From NCBI RefSeq assembly GCF_015594625.1, contig NZ_JADNRQ010000001.1:62001-126000 (forward strand): 64,000 bases of DNA, in the 5' to 3' direction. Every line of letters starts with the position of its first letter. Position 1 is the first letter of the stretch. Positions 53,086 to 61,054 of this stretch are shown piece after piece. Origin of the DNA: Desulfallas sp. Bu1-1. GTDB taxonomy: Bacteria; Bacillota; Desulfotomaculia; Desulfotomaculales; Desulfallaceae. Under the pieces are notes generated by a model. The model had not been told where the DNA came from and did not search any database. It saw only the letters and a list, made by a program, of their open reading frames with translations. A program made the position numbers and the translations under genes.

Positions 53086-53928
53086 TTGTCACAAGAAGAC
53101 AAATGCAGTACATGCAATCAAAAAACGGAGGGGTGCTCGCCGGATACATGCGGTATCCAAACGCTGCCCCAGAATGAGTATAACGATATCAGGCATGTAA
53201 TTGCCGTGATGAGCGGCAAGGGCGGGGTGGGCAAATCTTCGGTATCCGCCTTGGTAGCCCTTAGCCTGGCCCGCAAGGGTTACCAGGTGGGCATTCTGGA
53301 CGCCGACATTACCGGCCCCAGCATACCCAAGATGTTCGGCATCAGCGGGCTTCCCGACCGGGATGAAAATGTGCTTTACGCCAAAATGACGGGCAAGGGC
53401 ATTAAAGTAATGTCGTTGAACTTGTTGCTGGAAAACGAAGACCAGCCCGTGATCTGGCGGGGGCCGATCATTGCCGGAGCCGTCAAGCAGTTCTGGACCG
53501 ACGTGGCCTGGGGCAAGGTTGATTGCCTGGTGGTGGACCTGCCGCCCGGGACGGGCGACGTACCCCTGACCGTAATGCAGTCGCTGCCCTTGGATGGCAT
53601 AATCATCGTCACTTCGCCCCAGGACCTGGCCAACATGGTGGTTAGAAAGGCAGTGAACATGGCCAGGCACATGAACGTCCCCATCCTGGGATTCGTGGAA
53701 AACATGAGTTACCTGCGTTGCCCGGACTGTGGCAGGGAAATCAAGGTTTTCGGTGAAAGTCGCGCCGCGTCGCTGGCCACATCCATGGGCCTGCGGTTGC
53801 TGGAGAGGCTGCCCATCGACCCCGCCCTGGCCGAACTCTGCGATGCCGGGCGGATCGAACAGTACGAGCCGGAATTGTTTCAGGGCCTGGAGGATGTTCT
53901 GGGCAAGCAATTAAAGAACCTGTGCTAA
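53086..53928 (+). CDS. Mrp/NBP35-type Fe-S scaffold ATPase
   Basis: A 280-residue P-loop scaffold that carries and transfers [4Fe-4S] clusters. The N-terminal cysteines C7, C10, C17 and C22 (CSTCNQKTEGC) resemble the Fe-S tail of NBP35. Walker A is MSGKGGVGKSS (42-52); IWRGPIIAGAVKQFW and VVDLPPGTGDVPL are the family core; the C-terminal CxxC cluster site lies in NMSYLRCPDCGREI. TTG start with GGGGGAGAGG upstream. It is 60 bases after the MinD pair and probably works with them; the neighbouring dsr genes need many Fe-S centres, so a supply role is plausible. Confidence 0.9.
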   Translation: MSQEDKCSTCNQKTEGCSPDTCGIQTLPQNEYNDIRHVIAVMSGKGGVGKSSVSALVALSLARKGYQVGILDADITGPSIPKMFGISGLPDRDENVLYAKMTGKGIKVMSLNLLLENEDQPVIWRGPIIAGAVKQFWTDVAWGKVDCLVVDLPPGTGDVPLTVMQSLPLDGIIIVTSPQDLANMVVRKAVNMARHMNVPILGFVENMSYLRCPDCGREIKVFGESRAASLATSMGLRLLERLPIDPALAELCDAGRIEQYEPELFQGLEDVLGKQLKNLC

Positions 53929-53960
53929 AATGGAATCTTGTGCTTTGTAAAGCGTAGACG

Positions 53961-53991
53961 ATGGCCCTTCCGGGATTGGAGGGGCATTTTG
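53961..53991 (+). terminator. Probable terminator after the Mrp gene
   Basis: ATGGCCCTTCC pairs imperfectly with GGAGGGGCAT over a short loop, followed by TTTTG. Confidence 0.55.
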
Positions 53992-54353
53992 TTTATAAAT
54001 GCCATGGATCGCCTATGGACTGACGCCTGTTAATTAATTAAAATAAAGAGAGGGCCGGCGGGACAAATTTTGGCCTTTTTCCAACAGACGCCCGCGTTGC
54101 TGGCGCTTGATCCCGTCATAGCCGGAGCCTTGGCCCCGTAGAGGGCGTGAAGAGTGGTTTATTCCACATATTTTTACCGGTACGGGCAAGGTTTTTGTGC
54201 GAAATACCACAAAAAAATAATGCTGCCGGGAAGGAATAATGCAAATTGTAACGAATAGCTTACGTATGTAAGTTTTTTCAATGGTACCGGCGAATAACCG
54301 CATCTTGGTCCAAAACGCTGCGGGGCGTTGGTTGGGCTGAGTTTTTCGCGTCT
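53992..54353. other. Gap before dsrA, no gene supported
   Basis: A GGCC/GGCC stem with TTTTT near 54054-54083 and a CTTAC/GTAAG stem with six T near 54259-54278 are small terminator-like hairpins. A leftward 89-codon frame at 54034-54303 has no ribosome site or domain and is judged spurious. This gap isolates dsrAB from the Mrp cluster. Confidence 0.5.
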
Positions 54354-54380
54354 TTGTGACTGTGCGGTTGCAGTTATAGT
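54354..54380 (+). promoter_or_regulatory. Possible dsr promoter
   Basis: TTGTGA at 54354-54359, or TTTGTG one base earlier (16-base spacer), and TATAGT at 54375-54380. It lies 116 bases before the dsrA start, leaving room for leader control. Confidence 0.45.
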
Positions 54381-54495
54381 ATGGCCTATTGAAATTTCAT
54401 TTAATTCTGGAAGGGGGTGGAGTTAGGTAAACTAAACTGCCCGTTGACGGATATCTTTGGTCTTTAACATGTACTTAACCAAAGGAGGTATTGCA

Positions 54496-55914
54496 GTGGC
54501 TTTTGAACCCAAAGAACCGCAAAAAGAAATAAAGTACTCCGAAATGCGGATCTACACCGACGAAGAATTGAACAACTACACGGAAGAAGAACTGAAAAAC
54601 TTTAAAATCAAGCATGACATTCCCGACCTGGAAGAGCTCGAAAAAGGGCCGTGGCCCAGCTTTGTGTCCGACGCCAAGCAGGGCGCCCTGCACAGGAGAA
54701 AGCTTGCCGACGACAGAATGTTGATTGACCGGGACGTAATCGAGGACATGCTCGGCCAGCTTCAGGTTTCTTTCAATGACGGTGAAACTCACTGGAAACA
54801 CGGCGGTATTGTGGGTGTGTTCGGATACGGCGGCGGCGTTATCGGTCGTTATTCCGACCTGCCGGAAAAATTCCCCTCCATCGCCCATTTCCACACCATT
54901 CGCGTGAACCAGCCGGCCAGTAAGTTTTACAATACCGACTTCCTGAGAACCATCTGCGACCTGTGGGAATACCGGGGCAGCGGCATGATGAACCTGCACG
55001 GCTCCACCGGCGACCTGGTATTGCTTGGCACCACCACCGAGCAGCTTGAACCCATTTTCTTTGAACTGACCAACGAACTGGATCAGGACCTGGGCGGCTC
55101 CGGCTCGAACCTGCGCACGCCTTCCTGCTGCATCGGTAAGGCACGTTGCGAATTTGCCTGCTATGACACCCAGGACCTGAGCTATGAACTGACCACTTAT
55201 TACCAGGACGAATTGCACCGCCCGGCGTTCCCCTACAAGTTCAAGTTCAAGTTCGACGGCTGCCCCAACGGCTGTGTGGCCTCCATCGCCCGTGCCGACA
55301 TGTCCTTCATCGGCACCTGGAGAGACGAAATCCGCATTGATCAAGACGCAGTTCAAGGCTATATCGCCGGTGACTTCGCTCCCAACGGCGGCGCTTTTGC
55401 CGGTAGGGACTGGGGTAAATTCGATATTCAAAAAGAAGTTATCGACCTGTGCCCCTCCAAGTGCATGAAATATGAAGACGGCGTGCTGACCATCGACAAC
55501 AGCGAATGTGTCCGTTGCATGCACTGCATCAACACCATGCCCAGGGCTTTGAAACCGGGTAAAGATACCGGTATCAGCATTCTGTGCGGCGCCAAGGCTC
55601 CCATCCTGGAAGGCGCTCAGATGTCCACCCTGATCGTTCCTTTCATGAAGCTGGAACCTCCTTATGACAACGTCAAGGAATTCATCGAGAAAGTCTGGGA
55701 GTTCTGGATGGAGGAAGGCAAGAACCGCGAGCGCCTGGGCGAACTGATCCAGCGTTTCGGCCTGCCCAAGTTCCTGGAAATCATGGAACTGCCGCCCGCA
55801 CCGCAAATGGTCAAGATGCCGCGTGAGAACCCGTACATCTTCTGGAAGGAAGAGGATGTGCCCGGCGGTTGGGACAGGGATATCAAAGATTATCGGGCCA
55901 GACATAAGAGATAA
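54496..55914 (+). CDS. dsrA: Dissimilatory sulfite reductase alpha subunit
   Basis: A 472-residue subunit of the DsrAB enzyme that reduces sulfite in the cytoplasm, in the last stage of sulfate respiration. The siroheme-[4Fe-4S] ligands are C212-x5-C218 (CIGKARC) and C256-x3-C260 (CPNGC); the extra ferredoxin domain has C319, C323, C338, C341 and C344 (ECVRCMHC). TPSCCIGKARCEFACYDTQ is a hallmark of DsrA. The GTG at 54496 stands eight bases after AAAGGAGG; the in-frame ATG at 54457 lies before that site. dsrB begins 20 bases after the stop. Confidence 0.97.
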   Translation: MAFEPKEPQKEIKYSEMRIYTDEELNNYTEEELKNFKIKHDIPDLEELEKGPWPSFVSDAKQGALHRRKLADDRMLIDRDVIEDMLGQLQVSFNDGETHWKHGGIVGVFGYGGGVIGRYSDLPEKFPSIAHFHTIRVNQPASKFYNTDFLRTICDLWEYRGSGMMNLHGSTGDLVLLGTTTEQLEPIFFELTNELDQDLGGSGSNLRTPSCCIGKARCEFACYDTQDLSYELTTYYQDELHRPAFPYKFKFKFDGCPNGCVASIARADMSFIGTWRDEIRIDQDAVQGYIAGDFAPNGGAFAGRDWGKFDIQKEVIDLCPSKCMKYEDGVLTIDNSECVRCMHCINTMPRALKPGKDTGISILCGAKAPILEGAQMSTLIVPFMKLEPPYDNVKEFIEKVWEFWMEEGKNRERLGELIQRFGLPKFLEIMELPPAPQMVKMPRENPYIFWKEEDVPGGWDRDIKDYRARHKR

Positions 55915-55933
55915 GGGATAGGAGGTTAGTGTA

Positions 55934-57121
55934 ATGGCTTTATCTTTAGAAAGACTCGGCAAATACGATCCTGCGGATCCGCAAAAGAACAGGCGTACGG
56001 ACCTTGGTCCCAGGCACTTCTGGCAGTATTTCCCTCCTGTCATTCAAAATAACTACGGCAAGTGGGCTTATCACGAAGTACTTGAGCCGGGTATTTTGGT
56101 GCACGTATCGGAAACGGGAGACAAGGTATATACCGTGAGATGCGGTGCGGCCCGCTTCATGACCGTTCAACATGTCCGGGAGATCTGTGACATTGCCGAC
56201 AAGTACTGCGACGGCTATGTTCGTTTCACCACCCGGAACAACATCGAGTTCATGGTGGACAGCGTGGAAAAACTGGAGGCCCTGAAAAAAGACCTGCAAA
56301 GCCGCAAGTTTGCCGGCGGCAGCTACAAGTTCCCCATCGGCGGGACGGGCGCCGGTGTGACCAATATTGTGCACACCCAGGGCTATATCCACTGCCATAC
56401 CCCGGCCACCGATGCCTCCTCCATGGTTAAGGCGGTCGCGGATGCGCTGTTTGACGAGTTCCAAAACATGCAGCTTCCGGCGAAGGTCAGGGTTTCCATG
56501 GCCTGCTGCCTGAACATGTGCGGCGCCGTGCACTGCTCGGACATCGCCCTGCTGGGCTACCACCGCAAGCCGCCGATCATTGACCATGATATTATCGACA
56601 AGGTCTGTGAAATTCCGCTGGCCATCGCCGCCTGCCCGGTGGGCGCCATTTCGCCCGATAAGACTCCGGAAGGCGGTAGAACGGTTAAAATCAAGAAAGA
56701 CCGCTGCATGTTCTGCGGTAACTGCTACACCATGTGCCAGGCTCTGCCGCTCTCGGACAAAGAGGGCGACGGCGTGACGATCCTGGCCGGCGGCAAGATC
56801 TCCAACCGGATCAGCCCGCCCAAGTTCTCGAAAGTTGTCGTGCCCTGGCTGCCGAACAACTTCCCGCGGTTCCCGGAAGTGGTCGAGAACGTGAAGAAGA
56901 TTCTCAACGCCTATGCCCAAAACGCCAACAAGTACGAGCGTCTGGGCGACTGGGCCGAGCGGATCGGCTGGGAGAAATTCTTCGAGAAGTGCGGTCTCGA
57001 GTTCACCGAGCACCTCATTGACGACTACCGCCTGGCCTATGACACCTGGCGGACCAGCACCCAGTTCAAGTTCACCGATGCGGCCTGGAATGTATCAAAA
57101 GCCGCCGGTGGGATAGACTAA
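55934..57121 (+). CDS. dsrB: Dissimilatory sulfite reductase beta subunit
   Basis: A 395-residue partner of DsrA in the alpha2beta2 sulfite reductase; each beta carries siroheme sites with the alpha subunit. Seen: [15 protein letters not shown] (C154), C191-C192 and C196 in [14 protein letters not shown], and the ferredoxin domain with C234 and C258, C261, C264, C268 ([11 protein letters not shown]). [12 protein letters not shown] and [19 protein letters not shown] are conserved sulfite/siroheme-pocket strands. GGAGG precedes the ATG. A strong hairpin follows the stop, before dsrD. Confidence 0.97.
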   Translation: MALSLERLGKYDPADPQKNRRTDLGPRHFWQYFPPVIQNNYGKWAYHEVLEPGILVHVSETGDKVYTVRCGAARFMTVQHVREICDIADKYCDGYVRFTTRNNIEFMVDSVEKLEALKKDLQSRKFAGGSYKFPIGGTGAGVTNIVHTQGYIHCHTPATDASSMVKAVADALFDEFQNMQLPAKVRVSMACCLNMCGAVHCSDIALLGYHRKPPIIDHDIIDKVCEIPLAIAACPVGAISPDKTPEGGRTVKIKKDRCMFCGNCYTMCQALPLSDKEGDGVTILAGGKISNRISPPKFSKVVVPWLPNNFPRFPEVVENVKKILNAYAQNANKYERLGDWAERIGWEKFFEKCGLEFTEHLIDDYRLAYDTWRTSTQFKFTDAAWNVSKAAGGID

Positions 57122-57140
57122 TTTATACTTGAGAAAATTT

Positions 57141-57187
57141 ATACGGGGACAGACCTGTTGCTTTACAGAACAGGGCTGTCCCTGTAT
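57141..57187 (+). terminator. Strong intercistronic hairpin between dsrB and dsrD
   Basis: ATACGGGGACAG-A-CCTGTT pairs with AACAGG-G-CTGTCCCTGTAT, about eighteen pairs around a nine-base loop, with no U-run (TTTAAAAGG follows). Likely an mRNA-processing or stability element rather than a full terminator. Confidence 0.65.
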
Positions 57188-57207
57188 TTAAAAGGAGCGA
57201 GGATATT

Positions 57208-57447
57208 ATGGCGATGGAAGACATTAAAAAAGCAATCGTTGAGTTTGCCGAAACCAACAAAAAAACCAAGTTTTATTTTAAAGATATAGAGAAAGCCGTC
57301 CAGAAAGTGATTCCGGACGCCAAAATGAGAGAGATTAAAAAGGCCTGCACGGAACTGATCAATGACGGCACTTTAATTTACTTCTCCACCGGCAGCAGCA
57401 CCATGTACGGCCTCAAGGGCAGGGGCATGACCGAAGATCCGGAGTAA
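57208..57447 (+). CDS. dsrD: DsrD, allosteric activator of sulfite reductase
   Basis: A 79-residue winged-helix protein matching DsrD: the start AMEDIKKAIVEFAETNKKTK, KFYFKDIEKAVQ and a wing-like region TLIYFSTGSSTMYGLKGRG. DsrD is reported to raise DsrAB turnover rather than bind DNA. It is found only with the sulfate-reducing (not sulfur-oxidising) type of Dsr, so its presence marks the reductive direction. AAGGAGCGAGG precedes the ATG. A terminator follows. Confidence 0.95.
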   Translation: MAMEDIKKAIVEFAETNKKTKFYFKDIEKAVQKVIPDAKMREIKKACTELINDGTLIYFSTGSSTMYGLKGRGMTEDPE

Positions 57448-57461
57448 ACCCTGGTATTGGG

Positions 57462-57500
57462 GAGAGGTTGCCGTCCTTTACGGGTGGTGGCCTCTCTTTT
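57462..57500 (+). terminator. Terminator of dsrABD
   Basis: GAGAGG pairs with CCTCTC, extended inward by wobble pairs (TTGCC/GGTGG) around a loop GTCCTTTACGGGT, followed by TTTT. Confidence 0.82.
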
Positions 57501-57531
57501 GTGTTAAAATCTGGATGGAAAGGCGGATAGC

Positions 57532-58155
57532 ATGAAAACACCGCAGGATTCCAACGAATTTATCCGGCAGCAAATTGACATGCTGAACGAAAACCCGGAG
57601 TGTGCCAATGCCCAGTACAACCTGGGCGTTATGCTGATGCAGCAGGGGAAATTAAAAGAGGCCATCCCATATTTTGAAGAGGCCATTGCCAACAGCGGCC
57701 GCATGTTCGAGGCCTGCGTGAACCTGGGTTACATTTATTTCAAACTGGGAGATCTGGAGAAAGTTGTGGAGGCCAATCAAAAGGCCGTGGAAATGGAGCC
57801 CAGGTATGCCCGGGGGTATGCCAACCTGGGATTTGCCTACCTGCAGATGGCTAGAACGGACGAAGCCATTAAGGCGCTGGAGAAAGCCATCGAGCTTAAC
57901 CCCGGCATTGCCCAGGCCTGGAGCAACCTGGTCAATGCCTACCTGCAGAAAGACGACCTGGACAAGGCGATCGAGACCGGTGAAAAACTGGTGGAATTTG
58001 CTCCGGAATTTGCCCTCGGCCATAATAATCTTGCCTATGCTTATTACCTGAAGGAAGATTACGCCAGGGCCATCAAGCACCTGGACAAGGCAATTGAGCT
58101 GGGATTCAAGCCTCACCCCCAATTTATCAAGGAACTGGAGCCGTATCGCAAATGA
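57532..58155 (+). CDS. TPR protein
   Basis: A 207-residue soluble protein of five to six tandem tetratricopeptide repeats: CANAQYNLGVMLMQQGKLKE, FEACVNLGYIYFKLGDLEK, YARGYANLGFAYLQMARTDE, IAQAWSNLVNAYLQKDDLDK and FALGHNNLAYAYYLKEDYAR. No signal or membrane segment, so it is a cytoplasmic peptide-binding scaffold. Its stop overlaps the start of the YkgJ-like gene (ATGA), so the pair is coupled. Such pairs recur next to dsrD in some Gram-positive sulfate reducers as I recall; a role in Dsr assembly is inference. Confidence 0.85.
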   Translation: MKTPQDSNEFIRQQIDMLNENPECANAQYNLGVMLMQQGKLKEAIPYFEEAIANSGRMFEACVNLGYIYFKLGDLEKVVEANQKAVEMEPRYARGYANLGFAYLQMARTDEAIKALEKAIELNPGIAQAWSNLVNAYLQKDDLDKAIETGEKLVEFAPEFALGHNNLAYAYYLKEDYARAIKHLDKAIELGFKPHPQFIKELEPYRK

Positions 58156-58781
58156 ATGACTACAATGATATCATCCAAGAATACGAACAACTGGCGGCAA
58201 AGGCGGACCGGGCATTCCGGGAAATGCAACGGCAGTACGGAAAATGCGTCAAGTGCCATGAGCAATGCTCAGATTGCTGCAACGCGGTGTTCGGGCTTTT
58301 TCTCGTGGAATCCTTATACCTCAGCCGGCATTTCAACGCGCTGGACGAGGAGTCCAGGCGGATAATTCTCGCCCGGGCGGACCAGGCGGATCGGGACCTG
58401 CTGGAAATGCAAAAGAGGCTGGAACAGCTTGGCGACGACCCGCAAAAATTAAGCGAGGCCATAGGCAGGGAAAGGGTCCGGTGCCCGCTGCTCAGCGAAG
58501 AACATAAATGTTCCCTTTACCCTTACAGGCCCGTCACCTGCCGGGTATACGGCATTCCAACCGTTATTAACGGGAAAATTCATGCCTGCTGGAAGGCGGG
58601 GTTTGAAAAAGGCAAAGCGTACCCCGCTTTTGACCTGGACGGCATTTACAAAGAATTATATAGATTATCGAAAAAAATTTTGGAACGGGCCGGCCAAACC
58701 GACCTGGACAGGGCATCCCTCCTGGTCAGCGTCTCCAAATCCATCAAGACCCCACCGGATAATTTAACCAGTACCGGGTAA
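58152..58781 (+). CDS. YkgJ-family cysteine cluster protein
   Basis: A 209-residue protein with the YkgJ-type metal-binding pattern: CVKCHEQCSDCCNAVFG near residues 35-51, then RCPLLSEEHKCSLYPYRPVTC and GKIHACWKAG. The many cysteines are thought to hold zinc or an Fe-S cluster. The C-terminal 60 residues are helical. Coupled to the preceding TPR gene. The family's reaction is unknown; proximity to dsr genes makes a part in Fe-S or sulfur handling possible. Confidence 0.83.
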   Translation: MNDYNDIIQEYEQLAAKADRAFREMQRQYGKCVKCHEQCSDCCNAVFGLFLVESLYLSRHFNALDEESRRIILARADQADRDLLEMQKRLEQLGDDPQKLSEAIGRERVRCPLLSEEHKCSLYPYRPVTCRVYGIPTVINGKIHACWKAGFEKGKAYPAFDLDGIYKELYRLSKKILERAGQTDLDRASLLVSVSKSIKTPPDNLTSTG

Positions 58782-58793
58782 GCTTCAAGTCAC

Positions 58794-58831
58794 AAAAAAA
58801 CACTCCTGCCTATTGATCCAGGAGTGTTTTT
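58794..58831. terminator. Bidirectional terminator between convergent genes
   Basis: ACACTCCTG pairs with CAGGAGTGT around a nine-to-ten-base loop; A-run before and T-run after serve both directions, ending the YkgJ-type gene and the leftward HEAT-repeat gene. Confidence 0.93.
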
Positions 58832-58834
58832 ATT

Positions 58835-59965
58835 TCAGCGTCGGTTCATCTTTTCCAGCGCTTCGGCGGCCAGCCGGCCGACTGTCTTCATTTCCAGCCG
58901 CCCGCCTGTATAAATACCGGTTTCATGTTCGTCACTGCGAGCGCCCTCCAGCGCTTTTTTTACTTCCGCCGTGCCGGGCTTTGTCCCCGAATAATCAAGT
59001 TTCCCCAGCAGCCAGGCCGCGTAGCCCCGGGTTTCCGGCTTGCCGTCGCGCAGGTAGCTTGCGAAAAACACGCCGGACTTTTGAATTAGTTCGGGTTTGG
59101 CCTCCGCAATCACTCCGAGCGCCCTGAGGACATCGGGCCGCAACTCCTCGTCTTCCAGAAACTGGTACAGGGTGGGGATGTACCCCGCAAACATGCCGGG
59201 TGAGCCTGCGATGATCGCCCCGATGGCGTCGATGGCCCCCCAGTTTGACGCCCCGTAGTCGGCGTTGGAAACGGAGGTGAACAACCTTTGCAGCAGCTTG
59301 GCGACAGCGCCCGGGTCCCTTTGAGCAATTACCTTGCAGGCCCTGCCCAGGGCGTCCGCCGCTTTGAACCGCAGCACCCGGTCACCCGTGTAAAGCAGGC
59401 GCTGCAGGTCCCTGATGATTCTGTTATCCCGCCCGGCGGCATCCTGCAGCGGCTCCAGCCGGTATTCCCTTACCCATTCCTCGACATCTCGCCTGGTGAA
59501 GCTCTTTTGCGCGTTCCGTTTGACGGGGGGCTCGGGGGAAACCGGCATGAACCGGCGCAATTTTTTTTGTACGCCCTGGCCGGTGACTTCCCGGATATCA
59601 TTGTGCAGCCTTACGAAATAAAGGGCGCCGGAGATGCGCCTGCCTTCGTAAGACCCCGCCGGGACAATCAAATTGCTTTCAATATCGTAATGTTCCACCA
59701 GCGCTTCGAGGTAATCTTCCTCCGGCAGGAGGTTCCAGGCCAGGTCCCAGTCCATGTTGCACCCGAATACCAGGGCCTCGGAAAACGCAGCGCCGAGATT
59801 GTGCCCGGTAGCGTCGAACGCGTACACGGCGCCGCAGGAACAGGACCCCACGGGCATTTCCCCGGGCCTGTGCACGTCCGGCTCTTTGGGCCGCGCAATG
59901 GGTAGCCCGCAAAAAGGGCATGTGGGCCTGACCCTGGTGTCGCGGCATTCTCTATAATTATTCAT
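58835..59965 (-). CDS. HEAT-repeat protein of the DVU0298 type
   Basis: A 376-residue protein. The N-terminal part has a zinc-ribbon-like TCPFCGLPIARP and GSCSCGAVYAFDATGHN; the middle (about 70-190) is mixed; the C-terminal half (about 195-376) is alpha-helical with HEAT/armadillo repeats (VLRFKAADALGRACKVI, NWGAIDAIGAIIAG, RPDVLRALGVIAEAKPELI, RGYAAWLLGKLDYSG). It resembles proteins annotated as DVU0298 family in sulfate reducers. I prefer the ATG at 59965; a TTG at 60043 has no ribosome site. Leftward, opposite to the dsr genes, after the FmdB-type gene. Function unknown. Confidence 0.78.
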   Translation of the reverse strand: MNNYRECRDTRVRPTCPFCGLPIARPKEPDVHRPGEMPVGSCSCGAVYAFDATGHNLGAAFSEALVFGCNMDWDLAWNLLPEEDYLEALVEHYDIESNLIVPAGSYEGRRISGALYFVRLHNDIREVTGQGVQKKLRRFMPVSPEPPVKRNAQKSFTRRDVEEWVREYRLEPLQDAAGRDNRIIRDLQRLLYTGDRVLRFKAADALGRACKVIAQRDPGAVAKLLQRLFTSVSNADYGASNWGAIDAIGAIIAGSPGMFAGYIPTLYQFLEDEELRPDVLRALGVIAEAKPELIQKSGVFFASYLRDGKPETRGYAAWLLGKLDYSGTKPGTAEVKKALEGARSDEHETGIYTGGRLEMKTVGRLAAEALEKMNRR

Positions 59966-60020
59966 GATGGAATGTTGCTCATCCTCTCGTGCCAGGTGTT
60001 GAAAGATTGAAAGTTGCGGT

Positions 60021-60266
60021 TTACTCCGGGCCGGGGATTTCAAAGGAGGTGCAACTGTTTCCCGAGCTGCAGGACTTGGTTGTAACGCCGGGCTTGTTGC
60101 CGCCCTTGCCCGACCCCATCACATAATTGGTTTTACTGATCACACGCTCAAAGGAGTCGGAGCCGCATTCGGGGCAGGCGATCTCCACTTGCTCCATTGA
60201 ACCCGATATGAACAGCTTCTCAAAAAGTTTACCGCATTTTAAGCACCGAAATTCGAAGATAGGCAT
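60021..60266 (-). CDS. FmdB-family zinc-ribbon protein
   Basis: An 81-residue protein with the FmdB-type start MPIFEFRCLKCGKLFEKL, a second ACPECGSDSFERVI pair and a Gly/Ser-rich tail with further Cys (TTKSCSSGNSC). FmdB-like zinc ribbons are often regulators or chaperone-like partners of redox enzymes; in sulfate reducers one lies next to dsr genes. It is transcribed leftward with the DVU0298-like gene. AGAGGGATG lies nine to ten bases before the start. Confidence 0.83.
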   Translation of the reverse strand: MPIFEFRCLKCGKLFEKLFISGSMEQVEIACPECGSDSFERVISKTNYVMGSGKGGNKPGVTTKSCSSGNSCTSFEIPGPE

Positions 60267-60808
60267 GATTTCACATCCCTCTAATATTTATTAATGTAGA
60301 AAAATATCTTGGGGCTTACTTTTTAAGTATAACAGCACCTTGTATAAGCGTCAAACCGGCGAGACGAGGTCTCATTTCCTATTTTCGAGGGACTGGTTCC
60401 TTCCCGGTAACCTAATGAAATTATGTCTGGTATATTGTGTCCGTTGACAGGTTGGTTAATGACATGCTAATCTACAATTAAGCGTATCCCTTAAACTTGA
60501 AATAAAAGAAACATAAATGCCGCTTTAGTGGCCGCCGTTTGGGGAAATCCCAAAGTGGTGGTCATTTTATCTGGATGGGCGAATCGCTGTCGTCATTTTT
60601 TGCGCGTATTCGTCCAATCCCGAAAAAAACCAGTTGTGATTATTGATTTCCGGAAGGAATAATTTCGCAAGCAACGAATAATGTATAGGGGATTTGTACG
60701 GTTTACCCGTCATCTGTTCGATGGGCGGCCCCGCCCGGAGAGGAGAGCTTTTGGAGCCGGGCCGCCTGCAAGAAGTAGAAAGCGAATGCCGTTAAGGAGG
60801 TGAACTCA
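60267..60808 (+). promoter_or_regulatory. Long leader region of the ferredoxin-dsrMKC genes, no gene
   Basis: A 540-base gap between divergent genes. A structured element at 60515-60568 has TTTGGG/CCCAAA, GCCGCC paired by wobble with GGTGGT and an outer AAATG/CATTT, ending in TTTTA. Nearer the gene, GGCGGCCC (60724-60731) pairs with GGGCCGCC (60759-60766). A TTGACA stands near 60444 but its -10 is poor. Promoter position is uncertain. Confidence 0.45.
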
Positions 60809-60997
60809 ATGTACGTAGTTACCGTTGACCGTGACCTGTGCGAGGGTTGTGGCGAATGCGCCGACAACTGCCCGGCTTCCATTTTGGAAATGGTGGACGG
60901 CAAGGCCGACGTGACCGGCAGCCTTGACGACTGCCTGGGCTGCGAGACCTGCGTCAGCGTGTGCCCCAGCGGAGCCGTAAAAGTGGAAGAAAATTAA
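60809..60997 (+). CDS. 2[4Fe-4S] ferredoxin
   Basis: A 62-residue ferredoxin with two cluster-binding sets: C11, C14, C17, C21 and C42, C45, C48, C52 (CEGCGECADNC; CLGCETCVSVC). AAGGAGG lies eight bases before the ATG at 60809; the GTG three codons upstream overlaps that site. It is 57 bases before dsrM and is likely the electron carrier for sulfite reduction or for DsrMK. A fused ferredoxin or polyferredoxin is not present. Assignment is clear. Confidence 0.93.
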   Translation: MYVVTVDRDLCEGCGECADNCPASILEMVDGKADVTGSLDDCLGCETCVSVCPSGAVKVEEN

Positions 60998-61054
60998 TAT
61001 TGGCATGAGTTTTGACCAGTGCGCTCAGGGCTATGCTCCGAGGGAGGTGTGCGA

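Noticed and set aside
53089-53910. Leftward open frame of 273 codons opposite the Mrp gene
   Set aside because: Shadow of a gene with clear Walker motifs.
54034-54303. Leftward 89-codon frame in the gap before dsrA
   Set aside because: No ribosome site, no domain and unusual composition; probably chance.
54475-56043. Leftward open frame of 522 codons opposite dsrA
   Set aside because: Shadow created by GC-rich codon bias in dsrA; no start signals and no recognisable domain.
55946-57013. Leftward open frame of 355 codons opposite dsrB
   Set aside because: Same reason: complementary to conserved DsrB sequence.
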